Positions 53,903 through 63,600 of a stretch of 64,000 nucleotides of DNA are shown piece after piece. Position 1 is the first letter of the stretch. Every line of letters starts with the position of its first letter. This DNA is from Bacteroidales bacterium (GTDB lineage: Bacteria; Bacteroidota; Bacteroidia; Bacteroidales; UBA932): NCBI GenBank assembly GCA_017549145.1, contig JAFYVM010000053.1:34215-98214 (forward strand). Reading direction: 5' to 3'. Below the pieces are notes generated by a model. That model worked only from the letters and a program-made list of their open reading frames with translations, searched no databases and was not told the origin of the DNA. Position numbers and translations under genes: made by a program.

Positions 53903-55918
53903 ATGTGCGCAAAAAAGAAGACCAAGATGATTTACGATGCAGACAAGTGGCTGCAGCCGTATAAGGATGTCATTGACCGTCGCCATAAGATGATCATGGA
54001 CTTGAAAGACCGCTTCTCTGTGGACGGCTCTCTGTCTAAGGGTATCAATAACCATGTGTTCTATGGCATGCATCGTGACGCTGTTGGTAATTGGGTTTTC
54101 CGTGAGTGGGCACCTAATGCCACTAAGATTTATCTGATCGGTGACTTCAACAACTGGAAGCGTAACGAGGTTTATGCTCTCAAGCCAATCGGTGGCGGAA
54201 ACTGGGAAATCGTACTCCCAGCCATGTTCCTTGACCACTGCAGCCTCTACAAACTCTACATCGAGTGGCCAGGCGGAGGAGCAGAGCGACTTCCTGCATA
54301 TGTAACCAGAACAGTCCAGGACCCGATCTCAAAGCAGTTCTGCGCACAGGTTTGGGATCCGCAGCCATATCAGTGGCGTAACGAAAAGCCAGGTCAGAGA
54401 CCTCATCCGCTCATCTACGAATGCCATATCGGAATGGCAGCTGAGGAAGAGAAGGTCGGAACATTCGAGGAGTTCCGCACAAATGTACTTCCAAAGATCG
54501 CAGACCTTGGCTATGACACAATTCAGATCATGGCCCTTCAGGAGCATCCATACTATGGCTCATTCGGCTACCAGGTGTCTAACTTCTTCGCGCTAAGCTC
54601 GCGTTTCGGTACCCCGGAGGAGTTCAAGGCTCTCGTGGATGACGCTCACGGACTCGGCATCGCTGTGGTAATGGATATCGTTCATTCTCACTCAGTTGAC
54701 AACGAAGCAGAAGGCCTCGGCCTCTTCGACGGAAAGAAGACACTGTACTTCTATGATGGCTGGCAGGGACACCATCCGGCATGGGGCTCAAGATGCTTTG
54801 ACTACGGTAAAGACGAGACAAAATACTTCCTTCTTTCAAACTGTAAATATTGGATGGAGGAATACCATATCGACGGTTTCCGTTTCGACGGTGTGACCAG
54901 TATGCTTTATTGGGATCACGGCTTGGAGAAGGCATTCGTCGGTTATGAAAATTACTTCAACCAGGGCGTAGATGACAATGCAATCGCATATCTTGCCCTC
55001 GCAAATATCTTGATTCACGAGATGAATCCTGAGGCCTTCACTATTGCTGAGGACGTCAGCGGAATGGCAGGACTTGCAGCTCCGCTCGCACAGGGTGGTG
55101 TCGGCTTCGACTTCCGTATGAGTATGGGAGTTGCTGACAACTGGATCAAGTGGATCAAGGAACTCAGCGACGACCAGTGGAGCGTAGGCGAAATCTGGTG
55201 GCAGCTTACAAATAAGCGTAAGGATGAAAAGACCATCAGCTACGCAGAGTGTCACGACCAGGCAATGGTGGGCGACAAGACCATCGCCTTCCGTCTGATG
55301 GACGCTGAAATGTACACTTCAATGAACAAGGAATCGCAGTCGCCAGTGGTTGACAGAGGTATGGCTCTCCACAAAATGATCCGCCTTGTGACCATGGCAA
55401 CATGCGGTAACGGTTACCTCACTTTCATGGGTAACGAATTCGGCCACCCAGAGTGGATCGACTTCCCTCGCGAAGGAAACGGATGGTCATACAAGCACGC
55501 AAGAAGACAGTGGTCTTTGGCAGAACCTGATTATTTGAGATACAAATATTTAAGGAATTTTGACAAGGCAATGATAACTCTGGCGCATCAGGAGGCAGTT
55601 CTTGATGAAGTACCTGAACTTTTTGTGCAAGATGAAGAGAAAAAGATACTGATTTTCAGAAGAAAAAATTGTATCTTTGCGCTCAATTTCAACCCTACTT
55701 CTTCTTTTGCCGATTACGGCTTTGCTGCACCGGCTGGAAAATACGAGGTTGTGCTTAATTCGGACGAAGAAAAATTTGACGGTTTCTCCAGAATAAAAAC
55801 AGGAGATACTCATTTTAGTGTACCTGTCAAGAGCGAAAACGGAAACGGTAAGTACAAACACAGCCTATCACTCTATCTTCCTTCCCGCACAGCGCTTGTA
55901 TTGAAGAAATTGGATTAA
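53903..55918 (+). CDS. glgB: 1,4-alpha-glucan branching enzyme (GH13)
   Basis: A 671-residue GH13 enzyme that introduces alpha-1,6 branches into glycogen. ATG 53903 is used; an open frame from 53840 would add 21 unconserved residues. The CBM48 domain at ~50-150 contains VFREWAPNATKIYLIGDFNN. The barrel has DIVHSHSV, the nucleophile Asp329 in FRFDGVTSM, acid/base Glu383 in TIAEDVSG and the third acid in YAECHDQAMVGD. The pattern is close to the eukaryote-like branching enzymes (FRFDGVTSMLYWDHG). First gene of the glycogen operon. Confidence 0.95.
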   Translation: MCAKKKTKMIYDADKWLQPYKDVIDRRHKMIMDLKDRFSVDGSLSKGINNHVFYGMHRDAVGNWVFREWAPNATKIYLIGDFNNWKRNEVYALKPIGGGNWEIVLPAMFLDHCSLYKLYIEWPGGGAERLPAYVTRTVQDPISKQFCAQVWDPQPYQWRNEKPGQRPHPLIYECHIGMAAEEEKVGTFEEFRTNVLPKIADLGYDTIQIMALQEHPYYGSFGYQVSNFFALSSRFGTPEEFKALVDDAHGLGIAVVMDIVHSHSVDNEAEGLGLFDGKKTLYFYDGWQGHHPAWGSRCFDYGKDETKYFLLSNCKYWMEEYHIDGFRFDGVTSMLYWDHGLEKAFVGYENYFNQGVDDNAIAYLALANILIHEMNPEAFTIAEDVSGMAGLAAPLAQGGVGFDFRMSMGVADNWIKWIKELSDDQWSVGEIWWQLTNKRKDEKTISYAECHDQAMVGDKTIAFRLMDAEMYTSMNKESQSPVVDRGMALHKMIRLVTMATCGNGYLTFMGNEFGHPEWIDFPREGNGWSYKHARRQWSLAEPDYLRYKYLRNFDKAMITLAHQEAVLDEVPELFVQDEEKKILIFRRKNCIFALNFNPTSSFADYGFAAPAGKYEVVLNSDEEKFDGFSRIKTGDTHFSVPVKSENGNGKYKHSLSLYLPSRTALVLKKLD

Positions 55919-55949
55919 CAACGAAACATTTAAACTAACTATAAACTAT

Positions 55950-57893
55950 ATGGCTTTTCTTAAATTCAACAAGTCCGAGCTTGTGAATCTTGAGTATTCG
56001 CTAAAGCGTGAGATCATCGCAGCGAACGAGTCAGGAGCATATTGCAACACGTCAATCGTGACTTGCAACACAAGACGTTATCACGGACTGCTCGCTGTCC
56101 CTGTTCAGGAGCTGGGAGGCGGAAAGTATATGTTGCTTTCTGCGCTGGATGAAAGTCTTATTCTCGGAGGTAAGCAGTTTAACCTTGGTATCCATTGCTA
56201 TGGTGACACTTACGAGCCTCGTGGACATAAGTACATCGTTGACTTTGACGCGGCACCAGTGCCAGTCGTTACTTACAAGGTCGGCGGCATCCTGTTCACC
56301 AAGACTATCATGATGGTTCCGGACAACGATCAGGTTCTTATCAAGTATGAGCTTCTTCAGGCACCTTCTAAGGTTACCCTCGCATTGAAGCCTTTCCTCG
56401 CATTCAGAAGCGTTCACAGCCTAACAAGCCAGAACCCTGAAGCATACACTCAGCCAGATGAAATCGACGGCGGTGTATCATTCCGTCTTTACAACGGTTT
56501 CCCTGATCTTAACCTTCAGACTTCATCAGCTGCAGCGTTCAAATATCAGCCATATTGGTACAACGGAGTAACTTACTCAGACGAGTATCGTCGTGGATTC
56601 GACTGCCGCGAGGATCTTTTCGTTCCTGGTATGTTCCAGATGACTCTTAAGCCAGGCGAGTCTGTAGTATTCTCTGCATCTGTAAATGAAATCAACCCAA
56701 GAGGTCTTAAGAGAAAGTTCACTGACACTCTTAAGAAGATGGGCGAGATCGAGACTCATCACGATCTTCTTGTTCACAATGCTCAGCTCTTCAAGCAGCA
56801 TGACGGTGACAAGGCTCGCATCAACGCAGGTTACTCTTGGCTTGAGACAGGACTTCTCAGAGAGACAATCGTTTCTCTTCCTGGTTTGACTCTTTATGCA
56901 AACGGAGATTGCGCTGAGTTCGAGAAGATTCTTGACACTCTCATCGCAGAAGAGCAGGAAAGACTTTTCCGTCGTACTACTCAGTGTGAGGCACCTCTCC
57001 GTCTTACAGAGACAATTCAGAAATATATCCGTTTCAGCGGAAAAGAAAAGCAGATTTGGAAGAAGTATGGTGAGACCCTCAAAGGAATCATCGAAAGCTA
57101 TGCTCCTGGTCGCAGAAGAGAGGTTGCAATGCATCCTAACGGACTCCTCTGGACTCAGATGGACGGCGTAGCTCTTTCATGGATGAACGCATACGTTCAT
57201 GGTCACCCAGTGACTGAGCGTGCTGGTTACCAGGTTGAGACAAACGCATTCTGGTACAACGCACTCTGCTTCGCTCTCGACATGGAGAACAAGTACGGCC
57301 CTAAGAAGGACAACGCTTTCGTAGCTCGCTGGACATCAGTTCGCGACCTCGTTAAGCAGAACTTCCAGCCTACATTCTGGAGAGAGGACTGGGGTTACCT
57401 CGTAGACTACGTTAACGGTGGTCCTCACGATCAGGCAGTCCGTCCTAACCAGCTCTACGCTGTATGCCTTGAGTACATCCCAGTTGATGACGAGGTGGTA
57501 TCAGAGGTAGTTATGACTATCAACGACGAGCTCCTTACTAAGAGAGGTCTTCGCTCACTCTCACCAAGAAACGAGGCTTATAGAGGTGTATATGAGGGTT
57601 CACAGATCGACCGTGACCTCGCATACCACCAGGGTTGTGCATTCCCTGCACTCCTCGCACCATATATCGAGATCTGCTTCGAGATGATGGGCTCTACATT
57701 CTACAAGAGAGCAGAATATCTCACAGAAGGATTCTTCCAGGACATCAGCAAGCACGGTGTTGGCGCATTCTCTGAGCTTTATGATGGTGACCCTCCACAC
57801 GAGCCACACGGCGCTATCTCATCAGCGATGAGTACTGCTGCCCTTCTGACTATCGACTATGTTATGAACCAATATAAAAAGGAGGACAGATAA
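55950..57893 (+). CDS. glycogen debranching enzyme (amylo-alpha-1,6-glucosidase type)
   Basis: A 647-residue protein. The N-terminal domain (LEYSLKREIIAANESGAYCN, NTRRYHGLLAVPVQ) and the (alpha/alpha) barrel C-terminal domain (HPNGLLWTQMDGVALSWMNA, VRPNQLYAVCLEYIPV, GCAFPALLAPYIE) match bacterial GDE/GH133-type proteins. They hydrolyse the alpha-1,6 links at branch points during glycogen breakdown. It follows glgB by 31 bp and its stop overlaps the next start (TAATG). Confidence 0.92.
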   Translation: MAFLKFNKSELVNLEYSLKREIIAANESGAYCNTSIVTCNTRRYHGLLAVPVQELGGGKYMLLSALDESLILGGKQFNLGIHCYGDTYEPRGHKYIVDFDAAPVPVVTYKVGGILFTKTIMMVPDNDQVLIKYELLQAPSKVTLALKPFLAFRSVHSLTSQNPEAYTQPDEIDGGVSFRLYNGFPDLNLQTSSAAAFKYQPYWYNGVTYSDEYRRGFDCREDLFVPGMFQMTLKPGESVVFSASVNEINPRGLKRKFTDTLKKMGEIETHHDLLVHNAQLFKQHDGDKARINAGYSWLETGLLRETIVSLPGLTLYANGDCAEFEKILDTLIAEEQERLFRRTTQCEAPLRLTETIQKYIRFSGKEKQIWKKYGETLKGIIESYAPGRRREVAMHPNGLLWTQMDGVALSWMNAYVHGHPVTERAGYQVETNAFWYNALCFALDMENKYGPKKDNAFVARWTSVRDLVKQNFQPTFWREDWGYLVDYVNGGPHDQAVRPNQLYAVCLEYIPVDDEVVSEVVMTINDELLTKRGLRSLSPRNEAYRGVYEGSQIDRDLAYHQGCAFPALLAPYIEICFEMMGSTFYKRAEYLTEGFFQDISKHGVGAFSELYDGDPPHEPHGAISSAMSTAALLTIDYVMNQYKKEDR

Positions 57894-59191
57894 TGAGAGT
57901 TTTGATGTTTGGATGGGAGTTCCCTCCTCATATTGCAGGTGGTCTCGGAACAGCCTGCTACGGAATGACCAAAGGTCTTGCTTATAATGACGTAGACGTA
58001 CTCTTTGTTATGCCTTCAGCTTCTGGAGACGAGGACGAGAGCGCGGTAAAGATCATCAACGCAAGTGATGTTGCAGTGGACACAGTAAGTGCTACTGTAG
58101 ATGAATTCCTTGGTAAAGTACAGTTTGTACACATCGGAACAAACATGATCCCTTACGTTGACCCACAGGACTTCACTACTATGGTAGAGGAGGAGCGTAA
58201 GAGACAGATCAAAGGCTTCCGTGTTCAGTACGGACAGAAATATAAATTCTCAGGCAAGTATGGCGCTAACCTTATGGAAGAGGTTGCACGCTATGCAATG
58301 GTAGGTGCTACAATCGCAATGCAGTACAAGGATCAGTTCGACGTGATCCACGCTCATGACTGGCTCACTTACCTCGCTGGTATCGCTGCAAAGCAGCTTA
58401 CTGGTAAGCCACTCGTAGTTCACATGCACGCTACATCATACGACCGCGCAAGCGACGATCAGGTGGATACTCGCGTAGTAGACCTTGAGACAAAGGGTAT
58501 GATGGCAGCTGACAAGGTGATGGCAGTGTCTGAGCTCACAAGAAATATCTGTATCAACCGTTACGGTATTGCACCAGAGAAGGTGGTTGCAGTTCACAAT
58601 GCGGTAGACTTCACAGGTCGCGAGAAGCTCGAGGTTGAGAGAAACGTAAAAGAGAAAGTGGTTACTTTCCTTGGTCGTGTAACTTATCAGAAAGGTCCTG
58701 AGTACTTCATCGAGGCTGCTGCTAAGGTCCTCAAGAGATGTGACAATGTCCGTTTCGTGATGGCTGGTAGCGGTGATATGCTCAACAGATGTATCCGTCA
58801 CGTCGCTCGTCTCGGTATTTCAGACAGATTCCACTTCACAGGCTTCCTTCGTGGAAAAGAGGTTCACAAGATGTTCGCATTGTCGGATGTTTACGTGATG
58901 CCTTCAATCTCGGAGCCATTCGGAATCTCGCCGCTTGAGGCTATGCAGACTAATGTTCCTTCAATCATTTCAAAGCAGTCAGGTTGTGCTGAAATCTTGA
59001 AATACGCCCTCAAGGTGGATTTCTGGGATGTTGACGCTATGTCAGATGCAATCTATGGTCTCCTTCAGTATCCAGCAATCGCTCAGCTCGCAGCTAGAGA
59101 GGGATACGATGAGGTGAACAGCATCAAGTGGAACGACGTTGCCGCTAAGATTAAGGGTATTTATCAGGAAGTAATTGATCAGAATAAATAA
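57893..59191 (+). CDS. GT4-type glycosyltransferase of the glycogen locus
   Basis: A 432-residue GT-B enzyme. The N-terminal lobe opens with FGWEFPPHIAGGLGTACYGM, the classical starch-synthase-like entry, and HAHDWLTYLAGIAAK. The C-terminal lobe has FLGRVTYQKGPEYFIEAAAK and the donor-binding SEPFGISPLEAMQ. It most likely extends alpha-1,4-glucan from a nucleotide sugar or makes a primer. Similarity to GT4 (not the longer GT5 GlgA) and a second synthase domain downstream leave its precise role open. The start overlaps the debranching gene by 1 bp. Confidence 0.88.
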   Translation: MRVLMFGWEFPPHIAGGLGTACYGMTKGLAYNDVDVLFVMPSASGDEDESAVKIINASDVAVDTVSATVDEFLGKVQFVHIGTNMIPYVDPQDFTTMVEEERKRQIKGFRVQYGQKYKFSGKYGANLMEEVARYAMVGATIAMQYKDQFDVIHAHDWLTYLAGIAAKQLTGKPLVVHMHATSYDRASDDQVDTRVVDLETKGMMAADKVMAVSELTRNICINRYGIAPEKVVAVHNAVDFTGREKLEVERNVKEKVVTFLGRVTYQKGPEYFIEAAAKVLKRCDNVRFVMAGSGDMLNRCIRHVARLGISDRFHFTGFLRGKEVHKMFALSDVYVMPSISEPFGISPLEAMQTNVPSIISKQSGCAEILKYALKVDFWDVDAMSDAIYGLLQYPAIAQLAAREGYDEVNSIKWNDVAAKIKGIYQEVIDQNK

Positions 59192-59206
59192 AAACTACAA
59201 TATATT

Positions 59207-60529
59207 ATGAAAAAGAGTATTTGTCTGTATTTTCAGGTGCACCAGCCAACAAGGTTGAGACTATACAGATTCTTTGACATCGGAAAGGATTCTCATTACT
59301 ATGATGACTTCGCTAACCGCACAATCCTCAGAAGAGTAGCTCAGAAGTGCTACCTTCCAATGAACGCACTCCTTCTTGAGCAGATCGAGGCTCACAAGGG
59401 CGCATTCAAGGTTGCATTCTCTATCTCAGGTTCTGTTCTCGAGCAGTTCGACAGATATGCTCCAGAGGTAATCGAGAGCTTCCGCAAGCTTGCTCAGACT
59501 GGTTGCGTTGAGTTCCTTTCAGAGACTTACTATCACTCACTTGCTTCACTCGCTTCTGAGGCTGAGTTCAAGCATCAGGTATTGAAGCACAAAGAGGCAA
59601 TCGAGCACTATTTCGGTGTTACTCCTAAGACTTTCCGTAACACAGAGCTCGTTTACTCTGACGCTATCGGTGAGATGGTATACGGAATGGGCTTCAAGAC
59701 AATGCTTACTGAGGGTGCTAAGCACGTTCTCGGTTGGAAGAGCCCTAACTTCGTATACAACTGCGCACAGGCTAAGAACCTTAAGCTCCTTCTTAAGAAC
59801 TCTTCACTCAGCGACGATATCGCATTCCGTTTCTCTGACAGAGGATGGGAGAACTGGCCTCTTACAGGTGAGAAGTACCTCTCATGGCTTAAGGCTGCAG
59901 GACAGAACGAGGAAATCATCAACCTCTTCATGGACTACGAGACATTCGGTGAGCACCAGAAGGCTACTAGCGGAATCTTCGACTTCATGAAGTTCCTTCC
60001 AGACGTAGTACTTGCTGACGGTGAGTTCGAGTTCGTAACTCCAGCACAGGCTGCTAAGAAGCACAGATCAGTAGGTGAGCTTGACGTGTTTGACCCAATT
60101 TCATGGGCTGACGAGGAAAGAGATACTTCTGCATGGCTTGGTAACGAGCTCCAGAACGACGCTTTCAACAAGCTTTACGATCAGGTAGAGAAGCTCGGTA
60201 TCCTCAACGATGAGGCACTTTGGGCAGACTTCGGTCACCTTCAGGAGAGCGATCACCTATATTATATGTGTACTAAGTTCTTCTCAGACGGTGCAGTTCA
60301 CAAATATTTCAACCCGTATGATACTCCATATGAGGCGTTTATCAACTATATGAACGTACTTAGTGATTTTATTTTGCGAGTTGATGATGCAATTTCCGTT
60401 TCAGATGTTAACTTTGCAGCCGCAAAAGAGCCAAAGGCTCCTGCAAAGAAAGCAACTGCAGCGAAAAAAGCTCCTGCTAAGAAGGCACCAGCAAAGAAGG
60501 CTGTAGCTAAGAAGACTACTAAGAAATAA
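59207..60529 (+). CDS. GH57 alpha-glucan enzyme with histone-H1-like Lys/Ala/Pro tail
   Basis: A 440-residue protein. The GH57 domain begins SICLYFQVHQPTRLRLYRFF (first His-Gln-Pro motif). The likely catalytic residues are Glu147 in NTELVY and Asp243 in FMDYETFGEHQ. Family activities are alpha-amylase, 4-alpha-glucanotransferase or branching. After residue ~404 comes a basic tail of AKKAPAKKAPAKK-type repeats, like histone H1 C-termini; it is not part of GH57. No signal peptide, so cytosolic. It lies 15 bp after the GT4 gene. Confidence 0.9.
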   Translation: MKKSICLYFQVHQPTRLRLYRFFDIGKDSHYYDDFANRTILRRVAQKCYLPMNALLLEQIEAHKGAFKVAFSISGSVLEQFDRYAPEVIESFRKLAQTGCVEFLSETYYHSLASLASEAEFKHQVLKHKEAIEHYFGVTPKTFRNTELVYSDAIGEMVYGMGFKTMLTEGAKHVLGWKSPNFVYNCAQAKNLKLLLKNSSLSDDIAFRFSDRGWENWPLTGEKYLSWLKAAGQNEEIINLFMDYETFGEHQKATSGIFDFMKFLPDVVLADGEFEFVTPAQAAKKHRSVGELDVFDPISWADEERDTSAWLGNELQNDAFNKLYDQVEKLGILNDEALWADFGHLQESDHLYYMCTKFFSDGAVHKYFNPYDTPYEAFINYMNVLSDFILRVDDAISVSDVNFAAAKEPKAPAKKATAAKKAPAKKAPAKKAVAKKTTKK

Positions 60530-60565
60530 TTGTACAGGAGTTTCCTGATACATAGTTTTATAATA

Positions 60566-60599
60566 TCCCCGGACAGGACCGAAAGGCCCTGACCGGGGA
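60566..60599 (+). promoter_or_regulatory. strong intercistronic hairpin before the synthase/phosphorylase gene
   Basis: TCCCCGG (60566-60572) pairs with CCGGGGA (60593-60599), continued inward by CAGG/CCTG and CC/GG around a GAAA tetraloop. There is no T-run and the next ATG is 20 bp away. It is more likely an mRNA processing or stability element than a terminator. Confidence 0.55.
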
Positions 60600-60618
60600 C
60601 ACTAAATGATTATTTATA

Positions 60619-63600
60619 ATGAAAGCAGAACTTATTAAGCCGGACTATCTTTTTGAGGTGAGCTGGGAGGTCTGCAATAAGGTCGGTGGTATCTACACCG
60701 TTATTGCAACCAAGTCTCTCTATCTTAAGAGTGAGTACAACCGCCGCCACATTATGGTAGGACCGGATGTGTGGATGGATACGGAGAGCAATCCGGACTT
60801 CATTGAGGATCCGTCATTGTACCGTGCTTGGAGAATGCAGGCTGCTTCTGAAGGCCTCCGCGTACGTATCGGACGTTGGAATGTGCCAGGCAAGCCAACT
60901 GCAATCCTCGTGGACTTCAAGCAGTTCCTTACCAGACAGAACGAGATAATGACAGAGTTCTGGAAGAGATTCGGTGTGGATTCTCTTACAGGAAACTGGG
61001 ATTACCGTGAGTCTGCACTCTTCGGATATGCAGCCGGTAGAGTTATAGAGAGCTTCTATAACTTCAACCTGGAGCCGTCAGATAAGATCGTGGCACAGTT
61101 CCACGAGTGGATGACTGGTACAGGTCTTCTTTATCTTAAGTCTGTGAATGTTCCTATTGCAACAGTATTCACAACACATGCAACAGTTATCGGCAGATGT
61201 ATCGCAGGAAATAACCTGCCTCTGTACGATGGAATGATGAATTGGAATGCCGACGAGAAGGCGCAGCACTTCAATGTAGTTGCACGCCACTCTCTTGAGA
61301 AGAAGGCAGCTCAGAACAGTGACATCTTCACAACAGTGAGTGACATCACAGCGCAGGAGTGCCGTCAGTTCCTTGGCAGACCAGTAGATGTAGTGACCCC
61401 TAACGGATTTGAGCCAAGCTTTACCCCTGCTACCGATGAGGAGTACGAGGCGAAACGCGAGGCTGCAAGAAAGAAACTTGTGGACGTTGCAGCGGCAATG
61501 TCAGGTGAAGAAGTTAATGAGAACTCTGTTCTCGTAGGAATCGGCGGACGTTATGAGTGGAAAAACAAAGGAATCGATGTGTTTATCGACGCTCTTGACA
61601 AGCTCAACCGCTCAGACTTCAAGGGTAGGAACGTACACGCGTTCATTATGATCCCTTCTGGACACAACGGACCTGACAAACAGCTTCTTTCAAAGCTTGC
61701 CGGCAACCCATCAGGCTATGTAACTCGTACTTCACACTATCTTATGAACCCTGAGTACGATGCAGTTACAAACCGTCTTAACGCACTTAATTTCAACAAT
61801 GCTCTTGGAGATAAGGTGAAGGTATATTTCATTCCTTCTTACTTGAACGGAAATGATGGTATTTTCAACATGTCATACTACGATCTTCTCGTAGGTCTTG
61901 ACCTCACAATCTTCCCTTCATACTACGAGCCATGGGGATACACCCCACTTGAGAGCCTTGCATTCAGTGTACCTACCCTCACAACATCCCTTGCAGGATT
62001 TGGTCTTTGGGTAAGAACATACTACAGCAAGAAGCACCCTGGTATCACTGTTCTTGACAGAGATGATGCAAACTACTTCGAGGTAGTTGATGGTGTTGTA
62101 GCAAGAATTGCTGAAATCGCATCATTGCATAAGGCTGACAGAAAGAAATATATGAAGAATGCCAAGGAGGTATCTGAAATCGCTCTCTGGCATAACAACA
62201 TTGTATATTATAAGGAAGCATATTCTAAATCACTTGAAAAACTAATGTCGCGCGGAAACTCTTACCCTGCGACAAGGAATGATAAATCTATGGAATACAG
62301 AAAATTTGAAGTAAATCAACCATCGTGGAACAGCGTATTTGTTTCACGTCATTTGCCAGAGAGTCTCAAAGACCTCGAAATACTTTCCAAGAACCTTTGG
62401 TGGTGCTGGAACGAGTCTGCTAAGAACCTTTTTGAGTCTGTGGATCCACAGGCATGGGAAGCTTCTGGACAGAACCCAATCGCAATGCTTGACAAGGTAA
62501 GCCTCAAGAGATATCAGAAACTCGAGAAGGACGCAGAGTTCCTCGCAAACATGCAGGCTGTAATGGCTGAATTCAACGAGTACATGGCTCTTAAGGAGAA
62601 GAGAACAAGCCCATCAGTAGCTTACTTCTGTATGGAGTACGGTCTCGATACATCACTTAAGATCTACTCAGGTGGTCTTGGTATCCTTGCTGGAGACTAC
62701 ATCAAGGAGACTTCAGACATGAACACTAACCTCGTAGCTGTAGGTCTTCTTTACCGTTTCGGTTACTTCAACCAGAAGCTTACTGCACATGGTGAGCAGG
62801 TTGCTGAGGACGTTGCACAGGACTTCATGAAGATCCCTGCAACTCCAGTACGTGACGAAGAGGGTAACTGGGTGACTGTAAGCGTTGCATTCCCTGGCCG
62901 TAACCTTAATGCACGTCTTTGGAGAGTTGACGTAGGTCGTACAGAGCTTTACCTCCTCGACACTGACATCCCTGAGAACCTTCCAGAGGACAGATCAATC
63001 ACTTACAACCTTTATGGTGGAAACTGGGAGAACCGTCTCAAGCAGGAGCTTCTTCTTGGTGTAGGTGGTATCCGCGCTCTCCGTAAGCTCGGTTTCAATC
63101 CACAGGTTTACCACTGCAACGAGGGTCACGCAGCATTCATCGGTCTCGAGAGACTTCGTGAGCTTATCTCAGAGCAGAACCTTGAGTTCCAGGAGGCTCT
63201 TGAGGTAGTAAGAGCATCTTCACTCTTCACAACTCACACTCCAGTGCCTGCAGGACACGATGCATTCGATGAGGGTATCCTCCGTCAGTATATCGGCCAC
63301 TATCCACAGCGTCTCAAGATCGACTGGGAGACTATGATGGGTCTTGGTAAGAACAACGGAGCAGACGTTAACGAGAAGTTCTCAATGTCTATCCTTGCTG
63401 CAAACATCTCACAGGAGGTTAACGGTGTATCATGGCTTCACGGCGAGGTTAGCCGCGACATCCTCGGACACATGTGGCCAGCTTACCTTCCAGAGGAGCT
63501 TCACGTAAGCTACGTAACTAACGGTGTTCACTATCCTACATGGACTGCACCAGAGTGGAAGGAGGTTCACGCACGCGTATTCGGTGAGGAGTTCAAGACT

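Noticed and set aside
56577-57134. 185-codon minus-strand open frame inside the debranching enzyme gene
   Set aside because: Antisense shadow of a clear enzyme gene; Ser/Leu-rich translation without domain.
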